64,000 nt of DNA from Myxococcota bacterium (GTDB lineage: Bacteria; Myxococcota_A; UBA9160; UBA4427), in the NCBI GenBank assembly GCA_041389495.1, contig JAWKRT010000002.1, forward strand, positions 806,001-870,000, given 5' to 3'. Each line of letters opens with the position of its first letter. The first letter of the stretch is position 1. Shown piece by piece: positions 9,143-17,430 of this stretch. Position numbers and translations under genes: made by a program. A model generated the notes under the pieces. The model did no database searches. It was not told the origin of the DNA and saw only the letters and a program-made list of their open reading frames with translations.

Positions 9143-10951
9143 ATGCCCAGTTCGACTCCCCCCGTCCTTCCGTCGCCGTCGGTGCGCGCGCGACGCGCGA
9201 CCCTCCCGTTCGAGCTCGCCGGGCTTGGGCTCGCCGGGCTCGCGCTCGCGGGCATCGCGCTCGCGGGCATGGCGAGTGCCGCCGAGGCAAGGAGCCGCCG
9301 CGCGTCACCCGAACAGCGCATCGAGCGCAGCCGCTCCGAGCGCGCGGCGCTCGCCGGTGCGCACCGCCGCGACGCCCACCGGCGCGACCGGCGCCCGCGC
9401 TGGCAGCGCGACTTCCGCACGATCGACGGCTCGTTCAACCACCCGGGCGACCCCGACGCGGGCGCGGTCGGCGCGCGACTCCTGCGCTGGGGCGGGAGCG
9501 ACTACGCGGACGGCGCGAGCGAGATGGCGGGCGCCGCGCGCCCGAGCGCGCGCACCGTCAGCAACCTCGTGCACGCGCAGGACGCGCCGCGGCCGAACGC
9601 GCTCGGCGCGAGCGACTACCTCTGGCAGTGGGGCCAGTTCCTCGACCACGACCTCGACCTGACCGGCGGCGCCGACCCCGCCGAGCCCGCGCCGATCGCC
9701 GTTCCGATCGGCGACCCGCACTTCGACCCCTTCGCGACCGGGACCGCGCAGATCGACTTCGACCGCTCGATCTACGACGGTGCGACGGGCGTCGCGTCGC
9801 CGCGCGAGCAGGTCGACGAGATCACGGCGTGGATCGACGCGTCGAACGTGTACGGCTCGGATGCGGAGCGCGCGCGCGCGCTCCGCGCGGACGACGGCTC
9901 CGGGCGGCTGCGTACGAGCGCCGGCAATCTCCTGCCGTTCAACGACGCCGGGCTGCCCAACGCGGGCGGCTCGGACGACGCGTCGCTCTTCCTCGCCGGC
10001 GACGTGCGCGCGAACGAGCAGGTCGGCCTCGCGGCGATGCACACCCTGTTCGTGCGCGAGCACAACCGCATCGTCGACGAGCTCGCCGCTCGCCACCGCG
10101 GCTGGCGCGGCGACCGCGTCTACGAGAAGGCGCGCCAGCTCGTCGGCGCGCTGATGCAGGCGATCACGTATCGCGAGTTCCTGCCGGCGCTGCTCGGGCC
10201 GAACGCGCTCGCTCCCTACACGGGCTACGACCCGGGCCTCGAGCCCGGGATCGCCAACGTCTTCGCGACGGCCGCCTACCGGTTCGGGCACAGCGCGCTG
10301 AGCCCCGTGCTGCAGCGGCTCGACGCGAACGGCGACCCCATCGCCTACGGACCGCTCGCCCTGCGCGACGCGTTCTTCGCGCCGGAGCGGATCGTCGACG
10401 AGGGCGGCATCGAGCCGATCCTGCGCGGCCTCGCCGCGCAGCGCTGCCAGCGTGTCGACGCCTACGTCGTCGACGACGTCCGCAACTTCCTGTTCGGGCC
10501 ACCCGGAGCGGGCGGCTTCGATCTCGCCTCGCTCAACGTCCAGCGCGGCCGCGACCACGGCCTGCCGAGCTACAACGCCGCGCGCGCCGCGTTCGGCCTC
10601 GCGCCCGCGGCGGACTTCGACGACGTGACGAGCGACCCGGCGCTCGCCGCGCGCCTCGCCGCCGCCTACGCGAGCGTCGACGACGTCGATCTCTGGACCG
10701 GCGGGCTCGCCGAGGACGCCGTCGACGGGGCGCACCTCGGCCCGCTCTTCCACCGCATCGTCGTGATGCAGTTCCAGGTGCTCCGCGACGGCGACCGGTT
10801 CTGGTACGAGCGCGTGCTCGAGCCCGACGAGGTCGCGTGGGCGAACGCCTCGCGGCTCTCGGACGTGATCCGCCGCAACACCGCGATCGGCGACGAGCTG
10901 CCCGACAACGTCTTCCAGCCCGAGGTCGGGGCGAGCGCGCGCCCGCGCTGA
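9143..10951 (+). CDS. Secreted animal-type haem peroxidase
   Basis: About 602 residues with an N-terminal export signal of repeated Leu/Ala/Gly blocks (residues 24-47). It belongs to the peroxidase-cyclooxygenase superfamily. The distal motif is QWGQFLDHDLDL with H169 and the neighbouring Asp. The catalytic Arg and haem-linked Glu lie in RANEQ (R289, E292). REHNRI follows, and the proximal His is in YRFGHS (H383). All expected catalytic residues are therefore present, including both carboxylates that can bond covalently to haem in mammalian enzymes. A role in oxidation outside the cytoplasm, perhaps halide or phenol chemistry, is inference. The start is ATG with AGGAG seven bases upstream. 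Confidence 0.92.
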   Translation: MPSSTPPVLPSPSVRARRATLPFELAGLGLAGLALAGIALAGMASAAEARSRRASPEQRIERSRSERAALAGAHRRDAHRRDRRPRWQRDFRTIDGSFNHPGDPDAGAVGARLLRWGGSDYADGASEMAGAARPSARTVSNLVHAQDAPRPNALGASDYLWQWGQFLDHDLDLTGGADPAEPAPIAVPIGDPHFDPFATGTAQIDFDRSIYDGATGVASPREQVDEITAWIDASNVYGSDAERARALRADDGSGRLRTSAGNLLPFNDAGLPNAGGSDDASLFLAGDVRANEQVGLAAMHTLFVREHNRIVDELAARHRGWRGDRVYEKARQLVGALMQAITYREFLPALLGPNALAPYTGYDPGLEPGIANVFATAAYRFGHSALSPVLQRLDANGDPIAYGPLALRDAFFAPERIVDEGGIEPILRGLAAQRCQRVDAYVVDDVRNFLFGPPGAGGFDLASLNVQRGRDHGLPSYNAARAAFGLAPAADFDDVTSDPALAARLAAAYASVDDVDLWTGGLAEDAVDGAHLGPLFHRIVVMQFQVLRDGDRFWYERVLEPDEVAWANASRLSDVIRRNTAIGDELPDNVFQPEVGASARPR

Positions 10952-11011
10952 GCGCGGCGGCGGGCGCGGCACGCGCGCGCGGATTCCCGCTCGCGCGCGC
11001 GCGACCGATGA

Positions 11012-11017
11012 TAGGCT
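11012..11017 (+). promoter_or_regulatory. TANNNT -10, leaderless-type
   Basis: TAGGCT lies nine bases before the ATG at 11027. The spacer is GCGCGCCCC, which leaves no Shine-Dalgarno. Confidence 0.5.
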
Positions 11018-11026
11018 GCGCGCCCC

Positions 11027-11629
11027 ATGGCGACGCTCGAGTTCTTCTACGACATCGGAAGCCCGTGGACCTATCTCGCCTTCCACCGCATCGAGGAGGT
11101 CGCGCGCGAGGCGGGCGCCGAGCTCGCGTGGAAGCCGATCCTCGTCGGCGGCGTCTTCAACCGCGTCAACGCCGGCGTCTACGAGGCGCGCGCGAACCCG
11201 AACCCCGTGCGCTGGCGCTACATGGCGAAGGACATGGCCGACTGGGCGCGCGCCTACGGCCTGCGCATCGCGTGGCCGCCGAGCGTCTTCCCCGTGAACA
11301 GCGTGAAGGCGATGCGCGGCGCGCTGGTCGCGCTCGACGAGGGCCGTGTCGCCGCCTACTCGCGCGCTGCCTTCGAGGCCTACTGGGGCGACGACCGGGA
11401 CATCTCGCGCGACGACGTGCTCGCGGACGTCGCCGCCCGCGCGGGGCTCGACCCCGCGCGCTTCCTCGCGCGGATCGCGAGCGACGACGTGAAGGCGCGC
11501 CTGCGCGCGAACACGGACGAGCTGATCGAGCGCGGCGGCTTCGGCACGCCGACGATGTTCGTCGACGGCACCGACATGTACTTCGGCAACGATCGGCTCC
11601 CGCTCGTGCAGCGGGCGCTCGCGAGCTAG
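11027..11629 (+). CDS. 2-hydroxychromene-2-carboxylate isomerase / DsbA-family protein
   Basis: A 200-residue thioredoxin-fold protein of the kappa-GST/HCCA-isomerase group. The N-terminus FFYDIGSPWTYLAF carries the SPW-type motif where DsbA has CxxC, so it is a glutathione-dependent isomerase type rather than a disulphide oxidase. The C-terminal GGFGTPTMFVDG is the usual cis-Pro block. In naphthalene-type catabolism such enzymes isomerise 2-hydroxychromene-2-carboxylate; here no other pathway gene is adjacent, so the substrate is open. No signal peptide. The start is apparently leaderless. Confidence 0.85.
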   Translation: MATLEFFYDIGSPWTYLAFHRIEEVAREAGAELAWKPILVGGVFNRVNAGVYEARANPNPVRWRYMAKDMADWARAYGLRIAWPPSVFPVNSVKAMRGALVALDEGRVAAYSRAAFEAYWGDDRDISRDDVLADVAARAGLDPARFLARIASDDVKARLRANTDELIERGGFGTPTMFVDGTDMYFGNDRLPLVQRALAS

Positions 11630-11674
11630 CGCGCGACGCGCCGGCTGGGCGAGCGCGCGAGGAGGGAGGCAGGC

Positions 11675-12271
11675 ATGGACGAGCGAGGGCGGTCGCGGCA
11701 AGTCGGCGTGCGTCGGGTCGCCGTGGCGGGAGTCGCGCTCGCGGTCGCATTCGCGCTCGGTGCGGCGCGCGATGCGCGCGCCGAGGAGGCGCCGTCCGGG
11801 GCCTACGTCGCCGTCGGCGTGGCCGGCGTCTTCGACCAGACGGGAATCGACTTCGACTCCGGCGTCGGGGCCGACGTGCGGGTGGGCGGATTCCTCTCGG
11901 AGTACGTGCGCCTCGAGGCGGAGTACGCCTACACCGGCGATCTCGAGCGCTCCTTCGGCTTCTTCGGGCGGCTCGAGGCCCGCGCGCACACCGCGACCGT
12001 GAACCTGCGCGTCGGGCTGCCTTCCGAAGTCGTGTCGCCCTTCGTGGTCGCCGGCGTCGGCTACCAGCGGCTGCAGGCCGAGACCTTCTTCGCCCGGGCC
12101 GACGACGACGCCTTCGCGTTCCGCGTCGGCGGCGGCCTCGAGGCGCAGGTGGGCGGCCCCTTCGACTTCTTCCTCGAGGCCGGCTACGTGCGCTCGACGA
12201 GCGATCTGCTCGGGGCCGACTTCGACTACGTCGCCGTGGTCGGCGGGCTCGCGCTGCGCTTCCCGCGCTAG
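11675..12271 (+). CDS. Small outer-membrane beta-barrel protein
   Basis: 198 residues. A hydrophobic signal peptide ends near AARDARAEE. The mature part alternates short amphipathic strands (AYVAVGVAGVFDQ, EAEYAYTGDL, TVNLRVGLP, FVVAGVGYQRL, FRVGGGLEAQ) and ends in an aromatic/basic terminal strand (VVGGLALRFPR), as in eight-stranded OmpA/OmpW-like barrels. Start ATG with GGAGGGAGG upstream. It lies 45 bp after the isomerase on the same strand and may be co-transcribed. The specific role is unknown. Confidence 0.75.
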   Translation: MDERGRSRQVGVRRVAVAGVALAVAFALGAARDARAEEAPSGAYVAVGVAGVFDQTGIDFDSGVGADVRVGGFLSEYVRLEAEYAYTGDLERSFGFFGRLEARAHTATVNLRVGLPSEVVSPFVVAGVGYQRLQAETFFARADDDAFAFRVGGGLEAQVGGPFDFFLEAGYVRSTSDLLGADFDYVAVVGGLALRFPR

Positions 12272-12287
12272 GCGGCGCGGCCGTCGA

Positions 12288-13586
12288 CTAGCGAGGCGCG
12301 AGCGCGACCGGCAGCGCGCTCGGTCCGCGCACGAGGAACGAGTCGAGCCGCGGGCTGCGCGGGCCCGCGCGCCGCAGGCGCGGGAGCAGCGGCAGCAGCG
12401 CCTCGAGCGCGCACGTCGCCTCGAGGCGCGCGAGCGACGCCCCCAGGCAGAAGTGCTTGCCGAAGCCGAATGCGACGTGGGCGCGCGGGCGGCGCTCGAC
12501 GTCGAAGCGATCCGGGTCGGGGAAGCGGCGCTCGTCGCGGTTCGCGGAGCCGAGCAGCGGGGCGACGATCGAACCGGCGGGGATCGTCTCGCCGTGCAGC
12601 TCGACGTCCTCGGTCGCCGTGCGGAACACGAGCTGGATCGGCGAGTCGAAGCGCAGCACCTCCTCGATCGCGGCTTCGGCGAGCTCGGGGTGCGCGGCGA
12701 GGTGCTCGGCCTGCTCGGGATGGTCGAGCAGCGCCTCGACGGCGTTGCCGATCAGGTTCGTCGTCGTCTCGTTCCCCGCCACGAGCAGCAGCATCACGAA
12801 CTGCACGACCTCGTAGTCGTCGAGCGTCGCGTCGCCCGTCACGATCGTGCTGATCAGGTCGTCGGTCGGACGGGCGCGGCGCTCGGCGCACACGCCCTTC
12901 AGGTACTCGACCATCTCCACGAACACGTCGACCATGCCGCGCGAGAAGAGGACGCTGTGGCCGGCGACGGTCGACACGTTCTCGATCACGCAGTCGGACC
13001 AGCGCTTGAAGTCGTCGCGCCGCTCGGGCTCGATGCCGAGGATCTCGCAGATCATGCGGAGCGGCAGCGCGACGGCGAGGTCGTGCACGACGTCGTACCG
13101 CTCGCCGCGGCGGAGCGGCGCGAGCTGCTCCTCCGCGACGGTGCGAACGCGGCCTTCGAGGCTCGCCACGCCGCGCGGCGTGAAGCCGCGGTTCACGATG
13201 CTCCGGAGCGCGGAGTGGGATTCGCCGTCCTCGGCGATCAGCATGCGCGCCGTGGCGAAGCGCGCGGGCCGCATGCGCGTCCGCCACAGGAGCTTGACGA
13301 TCAGACGCACGACCGCGAAGGAGAGCGGCGGCGGTCCCTCGCGCCCCTGGTTCATCAGCATCGTGTTCATGGCCCGCGACGAGAAGCGCTTCGGGTCGTT
13401 CAGCAGGCCGAACACGTCGTCGTAGCGCGAGATGCAGACCACCCTCGAGCCGGGGCTGCGGAAGACGGGCGTCGCGTCGCGCAGCACGCGGTACTGCGGG
13501 AACGGGTCGTCGCGGAACGCGGACGCGAGCGGGTCGTAGGAGGTGGCGGCGCTCGCGTGCGTCGCGGGGACGGCTGCGGTCGACAT
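12288..13586 (-). CDS. Cytochrome P450
   Basis: 432 residues, soluble bacterial class. The haem ligand motif FGFGKHFCLG contains C380, the I-helix oxygen-binding motif is AGNETT (A270 to T275), and the K-helix E-x-x-R is in EEVLRFDSP. The protein uses two electrons from a ferredoxin-type partner to hydroxylate a hydrophobic substrate; no ferredoxin or reductase gene is nearby. The ATG has GGAGGG upstream. It is transcribed away from the acyl-CoA-dehydrogenase-like gene, and TAGCGT hexamers face both ways in the 236-bp gap, suggesting shared regulation. Confidence 0.93.
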   Translation of the reverse strand: MSTAAVPATHASAATSYDPLASAFRDDPFPQYRVLRDATPVFRSPGSRVVCISRYDDVFGLLNDPKRFSSRAMNTMLMNQGREGPPPLSFAVVRLIVKLLWRTRMRPARFATARMLIAEDGESHSALRSIVNRGFTPRGVASLEGRVRTVAEEQLAPLRRGERYDVVHDLAVALPLRMICEILGIEPERRDDFKRWSDCVIENVSTVAGHSVLFSRGMVDVFVEMVEYLKGVCAERRARPTDDLISTIVTGDATLDDYEVVQFVMLLLVAGNETTTNLIGNAVEALLDHPEQAEHLAAHPELAEAAIEEVLRFDSPIQLVFRTATEDVELHGETIPAGSIVAPLLGSANRDERRFPDPDRFDVERRPRAHVAFGFGKHFCLGASLARLEATCALEALLPLLPRLRRAGPRSPRLDSFLVRGPSALPVALAPR

Positions 13587-13652
13587 GGGCCCTCCGGCGC
13601 AGCGCGGCTGCGCATGCTCGCCCGTCGCGCCGGGCTCGCGCGGGGCGCTCGC

Positions 13653-13658
13653 ACGCTA
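13653..13658 (-). promoter_or_regulatory. Candidate -10 for the P450 gene
   Basis: On the minus strand TAGCGT sits 66 bases before the P450 start. It is the same hexamer as the divergent gene's -10. No good -35 was found. Confidence 0.35.
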
Positions 13659-13717
13659 TCCCGCCGCGGCGCCGCGCGACACGGCCGCAACGAATTCCTG
13701 CACCGGCGGCGATGCGG

Positions 13718-13747
13718 TTGACGCGGCGGCCGGCGCGCCCGTAGCGT
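13718..13747 (+). promoter_or_regulatory. Sigma70-like promoter for the acyl-CoA-dehydrogenase-like gene
   Basis: TTGACG (13718-13723), an 18-bp spacer and TAGCGT (13742-13747) form a recognisable promoter. The leader to the ATG is about 70 bases and contains AGGAG. Confidence 0.55.
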
Positions 13748-13822
13748 GCCGCGCCGCCGCGACCTCCGGCCGCCCGGAGCGCGCCGCGCCGTGCATGCGA
13801 CCCCCGACTCCAGGAGCCCGTC

Positions 13823-14971
13823 ATGACCGCCTCGCCCGATGTCCTCGCCACCGCGAAGTCGCTGCGCCCGCTCGTCGAGGCGCAGGCCGACGCGACCGAC
13901 ACCGACCTCACGATGACCAAGGCCTGCGTCGAGGCGTTCGCCGAGACGAACCTCTTCCACGTGATGGTCCCGAAGGCGCTCGGCGGTCTCGAGGCCGACA
14001 CCGACACGCTCATCGACGTGTTCGAGGAGCTCGCGCACCAGGACGGCTCGATCGGCTGGTCGCACATGGCGAACGCGAGCTCGACGTCGTACGCGGCCTT
14101 CCTCGACCCGGCGTTCGCGCGCGAGATGATCGGCGACAAGCCGGGCTCGGTGTTCGCCGGGCAGTTCGCGCCGCGCGGCCAGGCGAAGCGCGCGCCCGGC
14201 GGCTTCCGCGTCTCGGGCGGCTACCAGTTCGGGAGCGGGAGCGCGCACGCGTCCTACCTCGGCGGTGGCGGCTTCGTGACCGGCGACGACGGCGCGCCCG
14301 AGATGCTCGCGAGCGGGCTTCCCGCCTACCTGTGCTGGTTCGCGGCGAAGGACGCCGTCGAGATGAAGGGCAACTGGGACGTGCTCGGCCTGCGCGGCAC
14401 GGGAAGCTTCGACTACGTGATTCCCGAGCAGGTGATCGAGGAGGGGCGCACGTTCTTCCTGTTCGATCCGCAGGTGCGCACCGGCGGCGCGCTCTTCCGA
14501 CTCGGCGCGACGGCGCTCGCCGGGCTCGGCCACGCGGGCTGGGGCCTCGGCGTCGCGCAGCGCGCGCTCGACGAGATCGAGCACCTGGCGACGGGCGGGC
14601 GCGCGCGGCTGAACGGAGGCGCGATCCGCGACCAGGCCGTCTTCCAGCGCTCGTTCGGCGAGAAGCAGATGGCGCTGCGCTCGGTGCGGCTGCTCGCGCA
14701 CGACGTGTTCGGCGGCATCGTCGAGCGGCTCGCCGCGGGCGAGCCGATGTCGAAGGCGATGAACGCCGACGTGATGGGCTCGGTCGCGTACCTGACGCAG
14801 GTGGCGCAGGACGTCGTGCTCTTCGCCTACCAATGGGCGGGCAGCAACGGGCTGCGCAATCCGAGCGTCGTGCAGCGGTGCTTCCGCGACATGTTCACGG
14901 GCGGCCTCCACCTCTACGTCGACCGCAAGTCCTACGAGGACGTCGCGAAGGAGCGGATGGGGGTCGCCTAG
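13823..14971 (+). CDS. Acyl-CoA dehydrogenase-fold flavin enzyme (HsaA/DszC-like group)
   Basis: 382 residues with the acyl-CoA-dehydrogenase fold: an N-terminal helical part (FAETNLFHVMVPKALGG), a middle strand domain (GFRVSGGYQFGSG, MKGNWDVLGLRGTGSFDY) and a helical C-terminus (RDMFTGGLHLYVD). The GxxxLRGTGS segment and the short C-terminus point to the group-D flavin monooxygenase branch that hydroxylates aromatics (HsaA, HpaB, DszC-like) as much as to true dehydrogenases; I cannot separate these from sequence alone. It would be cytoplasmic and use FMN or FAD. The start is ATG with AGGAG. It is divergent from the P450. Confidence 0.8.
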   Translation: MTASPDVLATAKSLRPLVEAQADATDTDLTMTKACVEAFAETNLFHVMVPKALGGLEADTDTLIDVFEELAHQDGSIGWSHMANASSTSYAAFLDPAFAREMIGDKPGSVFAGQFAPRGQAKRAPGGFRVSGGYQFGSGSAHASYLGGGGFVTGDDGAPEMLASGLPAYLCWFAAKDAVEMKGNWDVLGLRGTGSFDYVIPEQVIEEGRTFFLFDPQVRTGGALFRLGATALAGLGHAGWGLGVAQRALDEIEHLATGGRARLNGGAIRDQAVFQRSFGEKQMALRSVRLLAHDVFGGIVERLAAGEPMSKAMNADVMGSVAYLTQVAQDVVLFAYQWAGSNGLRNPSVVQRCFRDMFTGGLHLYVDRKSYEDVAKERMGVA

Positions 14972-15008
14972 CATCCGCCCGCGGCGCGCGCCCGCGGCGA
15001 CGGCGCGC

Positions 15009-15692
15009 TCACATCCACGCGAGCGCGCGCTCGAGGATCGGCACGGCGTTGCTGCGCGCGCACGCGCCGTGCGCGACGACGAGCGCTTCCGGCCGGAGGG
15101 CGAGCAGCCGCGCGCGCGCTTCGCGCGCGCGGCTGCGGCGCAGGAACGTCGATCGCCACTCGAGCGGCGTGCTGCCGTTCTCGCCGACGACGCCGACGAG
15201 CCGCATCGCGAGGCGGCGCCAGCCGGTGAACGCGTCCGCGTCGTTGCGCTGCACGAGGTCGGTGACGAGCGCGGTCCGCGACGGGTGGTGCACGAACACC
15301 ACCTCCTCGAGCGCGAACGAGCCGCGGACGACGACGGGCGCGATCTCGCCGCCCCACGCGGGGTCGGGCGCGTCGCCGAGCTCGGCGTCGAACTCGAGGT
15401 CGCGGCGGCGGCGCGCGAGGCCGGGCGCGGCGTGGAGCTTCGCGTCCGGGTAGCGCTCGCTCCACGCGCCGAGGAACAGATGGTGCAGCTTGTTCGGCGC
15501 CACGAGGTGCCGGACGGGGCCGAGCGCATCGACCTCGCGCGCGAGCGCGTCGTCGATCGCGATCGGCGACCACACAAAGAGCCCGCCGTCCGCCAGCACG
15601 GCGACCGCCATGCGCGTCGGGTACGGGATCCCGAGGAACGGGACGGTCGGCCCGTCGGCGACGAAGAGGCGCGTTCCGAACGGCTCGAGCAC
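15009..15692 (-). CDS. DUF4336 domain-containing protein
   Basis: About 227 residues from GTG 15692. It resembles the DUF4336 family, a metallo-beta-lactamase-like fold of unknown function: it opens with LEPFGTRLFVADGPTV, then MAVAVLADGGLFVWSP, HLVAPNKLHHLFLGAW and a late VVAHG. It lies 10 bp behind the MocR regulator on the same strand. A TAGGCT hexamer, which includes the regulator's stop codon, stands seven bases before the GTG, so the gene may have its own leaderless promoter as well as read-through. The frame is open further upstream but only into the regulator's 3' end. Confidence 0.8.
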   Translation of the reverse strand: MLEPFGTRLFVADGPTVPFLGIPYPTRMAVAVLADGGLFVWSPIAIDDALAREVDALGPVRHLVAPNKLHHLFLGAWSERYPDAKLHAAPGLARRRRDLEFDAELGDAPDPAWGGEIAPVVVRGSFALEEVVFVHHPSRTALVTDLVQRNDADAFTGWRRLAMRLVGVVGENGSTPLEWRSTFLRRSRAREARARLLALRPEALVVAHGACARSNAVPILERALAWM

Positions 15693-15699
15693 GGAGCGG

Positions 15700-15705
15700 A
15701 GCCTA
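15700..15705 (-). promoter_or_regulatory. TANNNT -10, leaderless-type, DUF4336 gene
   Basis: On the minus strand TAGGCT is seven bases before GTG 15692. Its first three bases are the TAG stop of the upstream MocR gene. Confidence 0.4.
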
Positions 15706-17403
15706 CACCGTGTGCACCGACGCGCCCGACGGAGCGTCGGCGTCGCCGGATCGCGTGTCGCTCGGCCGCGCCGCGCCTTCGAGGCACGCCGCGAGTGCGG
15801 CGACACCCGCCGCGACATCGCATTCGTCGATGCGCGTGAAGCCGAGGACGAGCTCGAGCGGTGCGGCCGGCGCGGGCGGCGAGAGGTGGAACGGACGCGC
15901 GTCGTAGACGGCGAGCCCGTGCGCGCGGGCGCGCGCGTCGATCGCGGGCCACGCCGATGCGGCGACGTCGGGGAGGCGCACGAGGAGGTGGAGGCCGGCG
16001 CGCCCGTCGCGCACGACGGCGCGCGCGCCGAGCTCGCGCGCGATCGCGTCGAGCAGGGCCGCGCGCGCGCGTCCGTAGAGCGTGCGCGCGCGCCGCACGT
16101 GGCGCTCGAAGTCGCCGGAGGCGAGGAAGCGCGCGAGCGCCTCCTGCTCGAAGGTCGGCGACGCCCAGTCGGCGAGCCACTTCGCCGCGCGCACGAGCTC
16201 GACGAGTGGCTCGGGCAGCGCGAGGTAGGCGGTGCGCAGCGCGGGGAAGAGCGTCTTCGAGAACGTGCCGACGTAGACGACGTTGCCGCGCTCGTCGAGG
16301 CTCGCGAGCGCTTCGATCGCGCGGCCTGCGTAGCGGAACTCGCTGTCGTAGTCGTCCTCGACGACGAACGCGCCGCGCGCGTGGGCCCACGCGAGCAGGT
16401 CGAGGCGCCGGCGCAGCGACATCACGCTGCCCATCGGAAACTGGTGCGACGGCGTGACGTACGCGAGCTTGCATCGCGCGAGCGCTGCGGCGTCGACGCG
16501 CGCGAGGTCGAGCCCGCTCGCGTCGACCGGGCCGGCGACGAGCTCGGCGCCGGCCGCGCCGAAGACGCGCCGCGCGCCGAGGTAGCCCGGATCCTCGACG
16601 AGCACGGCGTCGCCGGGGTCGACGAAGAGCCGCGCGCACAGGTCGAGCGCCTGCGCGACGCCGCCGACGACGACGATGCGATCGGCGCGCGCGCGCACGC
16701 CGCGCGCGCGCAGCAGGTGTGCGGCGAGCGCGTCGCGCAGCGCGCGCGAGCCGGAAGGGTCGGCGTAGTCGAAGGCGGCGCGCGGCACGGCGGCGGCCGT
16801 GCGCGCCAGCGCGCGGCGCCACGCGTCGTCGGGGAGGCGCTCGAGGTCCGGCACGCAGGGCGTGAAGTCGAAGCGCACGGCGTCCCGCTCGGTCGCCGCC
16901 TCGTGCGCGAGGCGCGGGCGCGCGCGGGCGAGGAGCCGGCCGAGGCGCGAGAGGCCGGGCACCCGCGCGTCGCTCGTCGCGGGCGCTGCGCGCGTCGCCG
17001 CCGCCGCGTCCGCCGTCGCGCGCGCGCGGCCCGCGAGCCCGTTCGCGCGCGCTTCGCGGACCTCCGGCAGCTGCGGTGCGACGAACGTTCCGGCGCCGAC
17101 GCGCGCGACCGCGTAGCCCTCCGCGAGGAGCTGCTCGTAGGCGGCGAGCACGGTCGTGCGCGAGACGTCGAGGTCGGCCGCGAGGGCGCGCGTCGCGGGC
17201 AGGCGCGCGCCGGCGGGCAGGCGCCCGGTCAGGACGGCCGCCCGCAGCCCGCGGTAGATCTGGCCGTAGACGGGCCCGTCGCCGTCGAGCGGCAGGTCGC
17301 GCAGGGCGAAGCCGCGAGCGGTGCCGCCATCCGCGCGCCGCCGCGGGCGCGGCCGCCTCCGATTGGCCTCGTCGGATCTTTCGAAATTGGTCACGGCCGC
17401 CAT
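15703..17403 (-). CDS. MocR-family regulator (GntR wHTH plus PLP aminotransferase domain)
   Basis: 566 residues. The N-terminal winged helix spans roughly residues 35-105 (YGQIYRGLRAAVLTG, LPATRALAADLDVSRTTV, YEQLLAEGYAVARVGAGT). After an Ala/Arg-rich linker comes a fold-type I aminotransferase domain with the PLP-binding Lys in FSKTLFP (K383) and YDSEF. MocR proteins such as PdxR and GabR bind PLP and often regulate a divergent neighbour. Here the divergent neighbour is the molybdopterin oxidoreductase, starting only 27 bp away. The first residues MAAVTNF are the only plausible start region (ATG 17403 or GTG 17394), and an inverted repeat overlaps it, so autoregulation is likely. Confidence 0.92.
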   Translation of the reverse strand: MAAVTNFERSDEANRRRPRPRRRADGGTARGFALRDLPLDGDGPVYGQIYRGLRAAVLTGRLPAGARLPATRALAADLDVSRTTVLAAYEQLLAEGYAVARVGAGTFVAPQLPEVREARANGLAGRARATADAAAATRAAPATSDARVPGLSRLGRLLARARPRLAHEAATERDAVRFDFTPCVPDLERLPDDAWRRALARTAAAVPRAAFDYADPSGSRALRDALAAHLLRARGVRARADRIVVVGGVAQALDLCARLFVDPGDAVLVEDPGYLGARRVFGAAGAELVAGPVDASGLDLARVDAAALARCKLAYVTPSHQFPMGSVMSLRRRLDLLAWAHARGAFVVEDDYDSEFRYAGRAIEALASLDERGNVVYVGTFSKTLFPALRTAYLALPEPLVELVRAAKWLADWASPTFEQEALARFLASGDFERHVRRARTLYGRARAALLDAIARELGARAVVRDGRAGLHLLVRLPDVAASAWPAIDARARAHGLAVYDARPFHLSPPAPAAPLELVLGFTRIDECDVAAGVAALAACLEGAARPSDTRSGDADAPSGASVHTV

Positions 17404-17411
17404 GCCAATCG
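17360..17411. promoter_or_regulatory. Candidate MocR operator, inverted repeat with a third half-site
   Basis: CGATTGGC (17360-17367) and GCCAATCG (17404-17411) are a perfect inverted repeat separated by 36 bp. A third ATTGG half lies at 17386-17390. They overlap the regulator's first codons and the region in front of the oxidoreductase. MocR proteins commonly bind pairs of spaced half-sites; binding here is inferred. Confidence 0.45.
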
Positions 17412-17417
17412 GCAGCG

Positions 17418-17423
17418 TATCCT
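17418..17423 (+). promoter_or_regulatory. TANNNT -10, leaderless-type, molybdopterin oxidoreductase
   Basis: TATCCT lies seven bases before ATG 17431, spacer GCGCCCC, with no Shine-Dalgarno. Confidence 0.45.
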
Positions 17424-17430
17424 GCGCCCC

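Noticed and set aside
13653..13747. The P450 and acyl-CoA-dehydrogenase-like genes as one dedicated pathway operon
   Set aside because: They are divergent, with no electron-transfer partner or other pathway gene nearby. Only shared regulation can be suggested.
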